A stretch of 64,000 nucleotides of DNA from Aotearoamyces nothofagi. Its lineage: Eukaryota > Ascomycota > Leotiomycetes > Leotiales > Tympanidaceae. The notes under the pieces were generated by a model, which was not told where the DNA came from, made no database searches, and saw nothing but the letters and a program-made list of their open reading frames with translations. The stretch spans positions 84,736 to 148,735 of the forward strand of contig JADDTR010000038.1 in assembly GCA_015345905.1 (NCBI GenBank), written 5' to 3'. This document shows positions 58,457 through 64,000 of the stretch, in pieces. Numbering within the stretch: the stretch's first letter is position 1; the number at the start of each line of letters is the position of its first letter. The translations under genes and the position numbers were made by a program.

Positions 58457-59634
58457 TACCAACTACACCCCCAAGAGCATGCGACAAGGGGATGCCCAGC
58501 CAGAGCAGAGACAGAGTTCCCAACAGTACGACAGCCAGCTCACTCCTGTGCATGCCGACATACGGTGTGATGTATTGGCTGGAGCCCGTCCGGCGTGTTC
58601 GCAGGCTAGCAGGTAAGCAGGTAAGCAGGCAAGCAGGCGCAGCAGAGCACTCGATTGTCAGTGCGGTGGGTGTCCTGGCAATAAGTGGCCAGATAAGAAG
58701 CCGGATCTCATACGCTGGCGAATCATGAATCACGTTTGGGGAGTTTGAGAGTTTGGAGGCTGGCAGGCTGGCAGGCTCGCAGCCGTGCCACAATTTTGTC
58801 ATGTTTTAGGCGCAAGGGCGCTTCGACATTTTCGCCTCCTTGTTTGGCGCGGATCCATGCCGCTGACCCTCGGGCTCAGGCGGGTTGCCTCTCTTGTTGA
58901 TGCGTCAAGCGTGCTTCCGCAAATGAAACAGCGGCTCCTGGCTTCCGGAATGCAAAGTGGGGAGGTGGAAGCTGGAAGCTGGAAGCCGAGTGCAGAGTAA
59001 ACCAGCCCATTAATAGACTCTAGCAGGAACAAGTTTCTCAGCACAGGAGCTCTCAACAAGCCCCTCCCTACCAGCCGGTAACTGTAGGCACTCCAGCACT
59101 CCAGCACTCCAGCGCACTCCGTCGCCCTTCCGACCATCCCGAGCCCGCTGGCGTTGCAGTGTGATGTGATGCTCTCTCTGTACGGACGGCAATGTACCTA
59201 CCGTCTCTATCCCCTTCCCTTTGCATTCGGGTCCAGTTCCTGATTGAGTGCGCGTGACGAGGTCCGGATGCAGGGCCTTGACACCGCTGCAACCCTTGCA
59301 TCTGCCGAAGTCTGCAGCAGAATATGACAGGTTATGCCATTGGTAATTCGTGATACTTCGCCATCCTTGACCCTGATGCTTGCTCGTCACACCAATCGTG
59401 GCTGCTTCTACGCACCGCGTGTGCCAGGCGTGCCAGGCTGCGAGAGTTCTTCGATATCGGCTAATGCCTGCCATCATCTACAGTATTTCATAAGGAGGGA
59501 GGCATGGACCGATGCATGCTGACGATACGGCCCATCCCATTCACACGTGCGTTTCAGCTGCTTCGTCTTCCTAGGCTAAGTAAACGTGACCGTACCTTCC
59601 TCTCCCATAAGCTGGAGAAGATGGCGCTTGACAA

Positions 59635-59671
59635 GCGATTGCGTGAAGCGATTGCGTGAAGCGATTGCGCG
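59635..59671. repeat. (GCGATTGCGTGAA)n 13-mer array
   Basis: Nearly three copies of a 13-bp unit in tandem. Confidence 0.85.
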
Positions 59672-61138
59672 ACAATCCGATTGTCGACTGTCGCGGCAAA
59701 GCGGCACGTGACGAGCATGTTTGGATGCGACGACACCGATCTATCTATGCCGCACCACTGCGTAGGTCAAGTCTCAAGTCAAAACATAAGATCCAGATCT
59801 CTATCATACTTCTACTCGTTTCTCTGAATAAAGGAGGTCCATCTCAGTTTCATGCCATTTACCTGACAAATCATCGACGTCCAGTCAGATAGCCGCCGGG
59901 GTAAGCGCCCAGACGTCCCAGGCGTCGACCCAGATAGACCTCTCTCCAAGTCATGCTGCAATGGCCACCGGACATATACCTTATTTCATTTCATGCATAG
60001 ACGCCATCCACTACAATTGCGTAGCCGTACACCCTCTTGATGGGTCAACAACGGCGGACCTGCATGATCTCCAGAATCCATCAGATCCCGCTATATCTGG
60101 TCCTCAAAAGGGGTCCTGTACCTGCAGTGATGGTGTTTCGCCTCACAGACTACTCCGATGGCCTGGCCTACCCGGCGTGACGCCCATGCAGTGGTAGCCA
60201 ACAGCGGCCTAGGTTCTGGTTTGGGTTTTCCCCGGTCACGGACTGGTAGCCGCCTACCTCTATGCACAATTGATCGTCCAGGCTCTCGTAGGGCTGTATC
60301 ATGGGGAAGGTCTGTGCCACTGTGCGTCTCCTGTTCACGTGCATGAGCGGCTATCTGCTTTCCTCCTGGGAATTCAAATTTCAACTCTGATGAGCTCTGA
60401 TGTCATTGACGGCGCCTAAGGCTGTGATGACTCTTCCAGAACAGCTTGATCTACTTCAATACATGATATGTCAGTGAGTCTCATTCTAATTCTGATACCA
60501 TTGGTCGATTTCCTCGGAAGATCGACATCATGTAGCGAGAGCTGTGTGCTATACTATTTGGATCACACGCGTCCACCCGCCGAAGCATCTCCCTGATTCA
60601 TTAATACCACTGATGTTAGTCACTATACCTAGTACATTGTCAGTATGCAAAGCAAGAACCATCTAACAATCGTTACCAGAGTTGTCAGTCACCAACAGCG
60701 TTACGCCTACAAACAGTATCGAGAATCATAGCGTTAACAAGCATATGGAAGACGATCCGAAAATTCAACAGCACTCTTGACTAGATTCCTTGTTAGAAAT
60801 AGCCAGCACAGAGGCCTACCCCTGAAATTTCAAAAAGCCGAATTATTTTGTGCACTCCTGAATATGTTACATATCACAGTGAGATATTAGCCTAGTCTGC
60901 CGAGATAGAAGAAGCCCTTGGTCGAGGATGAGAAGCATCAATGCTCTATAATTGGGCAGGCTGATAAGCTCAAATAAGTTTAGCAGATCTTAAAATGCCA
61001 CGAAGACTAATAGAAGCCATTAAGTGCATCATGCTTTTACTTTCACTATCGTTGTAACATTCCAGAAAACAGATACGACTGACTACTGTTCTGATAGTCA
61101 AAAATCATCTAGCCTACAAGGTTAGTGAAACACAATCT

Positions 61139-62571
61139 TCAAAACCTCGCTTCAACCTTCGTTTCTGTATCACCTAGAGCCCACGCACTCTTCCGAGTCT
61201 TACTTCTCACGCTCTCGGCTTGAGCCGCCGTGAAACCTTTCGCTTCCACAGCTGGGTTATATCCCAGCTTGTTCTTCTTCCCTACCACGGCCGAGTCAAG
61301 CATGGTGTTAGTCTCACCATCTGCACGCTTATAGACCGTCACAACTACGGCTCCTCCGAGTCCGAGGTTGTGCTGCAGCGCAACTTTGGTGTTTGCAATC
61401 AATCTGTTGTTGGCCCAGCCACGCAGATGCCACACCAATTCAGCACACTGTGCAATTCCTGTTGCGCCCAACGGATGTCCCTTTGAGATCAATCCGCCGG
61501 ATGGGTTAATGACCAGCTTACCACCGTATGTAATGTCGCCGCTTCGCACCAGCTCATGTGCTTTACCAGGTGGCGAGAGGCCCAAGGCATCAATAGTAAT
61601 CATCTCATTAGCTGAGAAGCAGTCGTGCAGCTCGCAGACCTTAATATCAGCTGGAATGGCACCGGCCTCTTTCAAGGCGACCTGTGCAGCATACTTTGTC
61701 ATCTCAAATCCTATAAGATCAATATCACTACCGGAGAATAGACTGGGAGCATCGGTAGCGAGACACTGGCCAGCGACGAGTATAGCTTGCTCTTTTAGAT
61801 GCGGCCGGGCATCAAGGAAGTCCTGTGAGACAATGACAGCAGCTGCACCTCCATCAGAGGTAGGGCAGCACTGGAGCTTCGTGAGAGGCTCGTGGATCGT
61901 AGTGGATTGCATGACCTGCTCGAGGGTGTATACATCATGGAATTGGGAATATGGGTTCCGCTGTGAGTGCTCGTGGTTTATCCGGGCAATCTCAGCGAAG
62001 TCTTCTGCCTTTGCGCCATATCTGTTGTGGTGTTAGGGGGCGGGATGGCTAGGTATAAGGGGGATGCGAAGGCTCACTTCTCCATATACTCCCGTCCAGC
62101 ATTACCAAACATCTGTGCAGCTGAAGGAGCGTTTGTAATGCCTCTCGTATCTTTCATCATCATAACACTGGTAGCAATGGGGTTGCTCCTGTCCTGCCAA
62201 AAGCTCTGCAAGCTCCCTGGCATCATCTTCTCGAATCCAACAACCAGAACACAGTCTGCCGCTCCATGACTGATGGCATTTCTCGCCAAATGCAGCCCCG
62301 TTGATCCGGTGGAGCAATTGTTGTTGACGTTGTAAATTGGGATCTGCGTCATTCCAAATTGGTAGAAGACGCGCTGACCGCAGGTCGAGTCGCCGTAGCA
62401 GTAACATGCGACGCCCTGGTCCACGTCGTCGTAATTGATCTGGGCATCGAGCATGGCCTTGACGCCGGCTTCAAACCCGAGTTCTGAGTAGTCAACTTTA
62501 CCACGGGGCTTGATGAACTTTGTCATGCCTACGCCGAGGACGTAGCATGGTGATGCCGGTTTCTTGACCAT
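61139..62571 (-). CDS. SCP2-type thiolase (sterol carrier protein thiolase)
   Basis: Thiolase of the SCP-x/SCP2 group, which cleaves 3-ketoacyl-CoA, often in peroxisomal beta-oxidation. Exons 62078-62571 and 61139-62021 give 458 aa. The nucleophilic cysteine is C86 in NNNCSTGSTGL. The other active-site elements are ELHDCFSANE and NPSGGLISKGHPLGATG (catalytic His). The N terminus LGVGMTKF is typical. The SCP2 lipid-binding domain found fused to the mammalian enzyme is absent. The protein ends in ARF, which only loosely resembles a type 1 peroxisomal signal, so the compartment is uncertain. The intron (56 nt) has a GTGAGC donor and restores YMEKYGAKAEDFAEIAR. Confidence 0.94.
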
Positions 62572-63742
62572 CTCGGAGGCTGGCTGGTCTTAATATGAAT
62601 ACTTCGGATGGGAGGTGGGGAAAAAGATGCGTGTCTTCCTTCGCAAGATGTATATAACAACCCCATGTATATATGGTAGGTAAGATTACAACAAATAGAA
62701 AATATCCAAGTTACCCCGTGCAGCCAAAGGCTATTCGGCTTGTATACACTGCGAGTTATAGTCTTTTGCGGGGGACAAGCTAAGCTACCGAGGCAGAACA
62801 ATGCCTGCCTGCAAGACTGCGCGATTCTAATCATCCGGGGACACAACCCCTGCTCCAATCAACCACCAAGGCGGTGAGAACAAGACAACGGTGGCATATG
62901 GATATGGCTATTCCTCTTGGTAAATCCTCAAAACCGGATCCTGGAGTGCTCAAAAGAGGTTCCGTCGACCGCAGTCGTCGATATCGACTCACAGCCCACC
63001 ACCACATGTGCACCACAACGTTCAGATCCACCTGCATGCTCGGATATCAGAGGGCGCTGCGCCGTGCCATGGTAGAAGATGTCCCGGGTGTGAGAAATCT
63101 CACTATTAGGTCTACGCCGCGTCTCTCAGATCTCCCAGCCAGCCCCCCGTCCACCAATCCTAGAATGCCAAGCACGTCGGCGAGGTATTATTTATATCTG
63201 GCCCTCTGCATACCTGGTCTCCCTGGCACCCGCGGTAGCGCTAGTGGGTGGTGGCCGGTCTTTAAAGTTTACAATATGAGGAGATAGGAGGGGCGGGTCG
63301 CGTTGTTGGGCTTTCGGCTTCTCGAGGCTTCACAGCACGGTTGTCTGGGAGGGCGTGCCGCCAGATAACGAGGCTTTGTGCCTACTGATCTCTCGAGACA
63401 CTCATCGTATCCCAACTCATCTTACTGCGAGGTAAAATTATGTGTTGCTAGATAGATGTAATAGATGGGACTTGATACTCGGAACCTAGTAGCTGCATCC
63501 ATGCTGAGCGGATGTTATCCATAGTACCTTTGCATTCGAGGACACACGACGGAGGGAAGGTGAGAGCACCGGCACGCAGGGGACATGGATCGAGGCATAG
63601 GTGCAAGTGGCAGTATTCATTTCACTACCAAAACCAAAATGCCGTATGGGCTCCATAGCGCGGCCAAGTCATATATGCCCCAGAGGGCGCCGAACGCCGA
63701 GCGTGGCATGTATCCGCCAGCTCCCCGTCACCCAGGCCGAGC
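62572..63742. other. Intergenic region, thiolase promoter and ATX1 3' flank
   Basis: About 1.2 kb between two minus-strand genes, of ordinary composition. No gene, RNA or array was recognised. Confidence 0.55.
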
Positions 63743-64000
63743 CTACTCGTCGTCCACCGGCTTGATCTCGCCGTCCGCTTCTCCCGAGTTGACCTTCTTG
63801 CCCGTCTTCTTGATGGTCTTCAGCACCGTCTGGTAGTCCAGCGACGGCTCGGCGACGATGGTGGCAGTCTGCGTCTCGAGGGAGACCTCGTGGGACTGCA
63901 CGCCTGCAACACGCACTCGTCAGCACGGGGTTCGACGACAGCGACTCGGGAGAGGGGGGGGGAAAGGGGGGGGGGGGGAAGACGCATGGCATCGCTTGCG
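63743..64000 (-). CDS. ATX1: ATX1 copper metallochaperone, last exon only
   Basis: Cytosolic copper chaperone that delivers Cu(I) to Ccc2-type ATPases in the Golgi. Only the last exon (63743-63903) is in the window; the first 97 bases of the minus strand (63904-64000) are intron. The exon encodes GVQSHEVSLETQTATI, SLDYQTVLKTIKKTGKKV and the tail NSGEADGEIKPVDDE, matching the second half of the ferredoxin-like HMA fold. The copper-binding CxxC loop lies in an upstream exon outside the window. The acceptor is preceded by a GCTGAC branch-like element. The intron holds a C-rich pyrimidine tract that on the plus strand is a G10-AAA-G13 run at 63953-63978. Confidence 0.93.
63951..63980. repeat. Poly-G/poly-C run inside ATX1 intron
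   Basis: Two G homopolymers separated by AAA on the plus strand. On the gene strand it is a C-rich tract about 45 nt upstream of the 3' splice site; prone to slippage and sequencing error. Confidence 0.85.

Larger units (their letters stand above)
53534..61138. other. 7.6-kb gene desert with satellites
   Basis: The first ~0.4 kb is promoter or extra coding sequence of the fusion gene. The remainder shows no supported gene. Arrays are listed separately (54878-59671). At 60390-61130 the composition changes to AT-richer sequence with no open frame of 60 codons in any frame. Long frames at 55.4-58.2 kb (up to 340 codons) come from GC-rich repeats. Confidence 0.65.

Noticed and set aside
43797-62571. 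Acyl-CoA metabolism gene cluster (ACH1 plus thiolase)
   Set aside because: The two genes are about 15 kb apart with unrelated genes and a desert between them, so no cluster is supported.
1-64000. CRISPR array, integrase, phage or bacterial operon
   Set aside because: All genes are intron-bearing fungal genes. The tandem repeats have no unique spacers of constant length, and no associated proteins are present.

Overview
The window is nuclear DNA of a filamentous ascomycete (Pezizomycotina). The genes are split by short introns, mostly 45-100 nt, with GT(A/G)(A/T)G donors, CTGAC/CTAAC-like branch sites and AG acceptors. The gene set is fungal: Anp1-type mannosyltransferase, Ecm33-type and PLC-like GPI proteins, a Sur7/PalI protein, an RgsA-like RGS protein, an MHYT sensor and Zn2Cys6 factors. 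Nothing in the sequence fixes the class. No bacterial, viral, plasmid, CRISPR or intact transposon signature was seen.

The layout is strikingly bimodal. Compact gene islands alternate with GC-rich regions full of simple repeats. From left to right the genes are: a 5'-partial Anp1/Mnn9/Van1-type mannosyltransferase (minus) divergent from a 3-methyladenine DNA glycosylase (plus); ECM33-like GPI protein at 6.7-8.1 kb; an unknown zinc-ribbon/bHLH-like protein at 13.7-15.1 kb; SPF45-type splicing factor and Sur7/PalI-family protein at 15.7-19.1 kb (both minus); PLC-like GPI protein at 21.1-22.4 kb facing an RGS protein at 23.2-25.1 kb; CIA1 at 33.3-34.5 kb; MHYT membrane protein at 36.0-38.7 kb; ACH1, a small LYR-like protein, a CHY/RING ubiquitin ligase, MZT1 and a Zn2Cys6-acetyltransferase fusion at 43.8-53.5 kb; an SCP2-type thiolase at 61.1-62.6 kb; and the last exon of the copper chaperone ATX1 at the right edge. 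All gene models were rebuilt by hand. Every complete model gives an uninterrupted reading frame whose exon lengths sum to a multiple of three.

The deserts (about 3-6.6, 8.1-13.6, 19-21, 26-33, 39-43.8 and 53.6-61 kb) hold dozens of micro- and minisatellites. Period-5 arrays stand out (CAGTA/TACTG, AGGAC, TGTGC, GGGGA), followed by hexamers and 7-15-mers. One theme, CAGTA/GTAC, recurs in nearly every desert and forms perfect palindromes. Long open frames in these regions encode repeat-like peptides and are not called as genes.

The genes are mostly independent housekeeping functions: wall and membrane biogenesis (mannosyltransferase, Ecm33, Sur7/PalI, PLC-like), signalling (RGS, MHYT), RNA splicing, DNA repair, Fe-S and copper handling, acyl-CoA metabolism, microtubule nucleation and ubiquitylation. 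I see no biosynthetic or defence cluster. The best candidates for something undescribed are the palindromic pentanucleotide landscape, the atypical bHLH-like protein, a stop-containing frame-preserving intron that switches the RGS protein between two lengths, and recurrent non-consensus splice donors.
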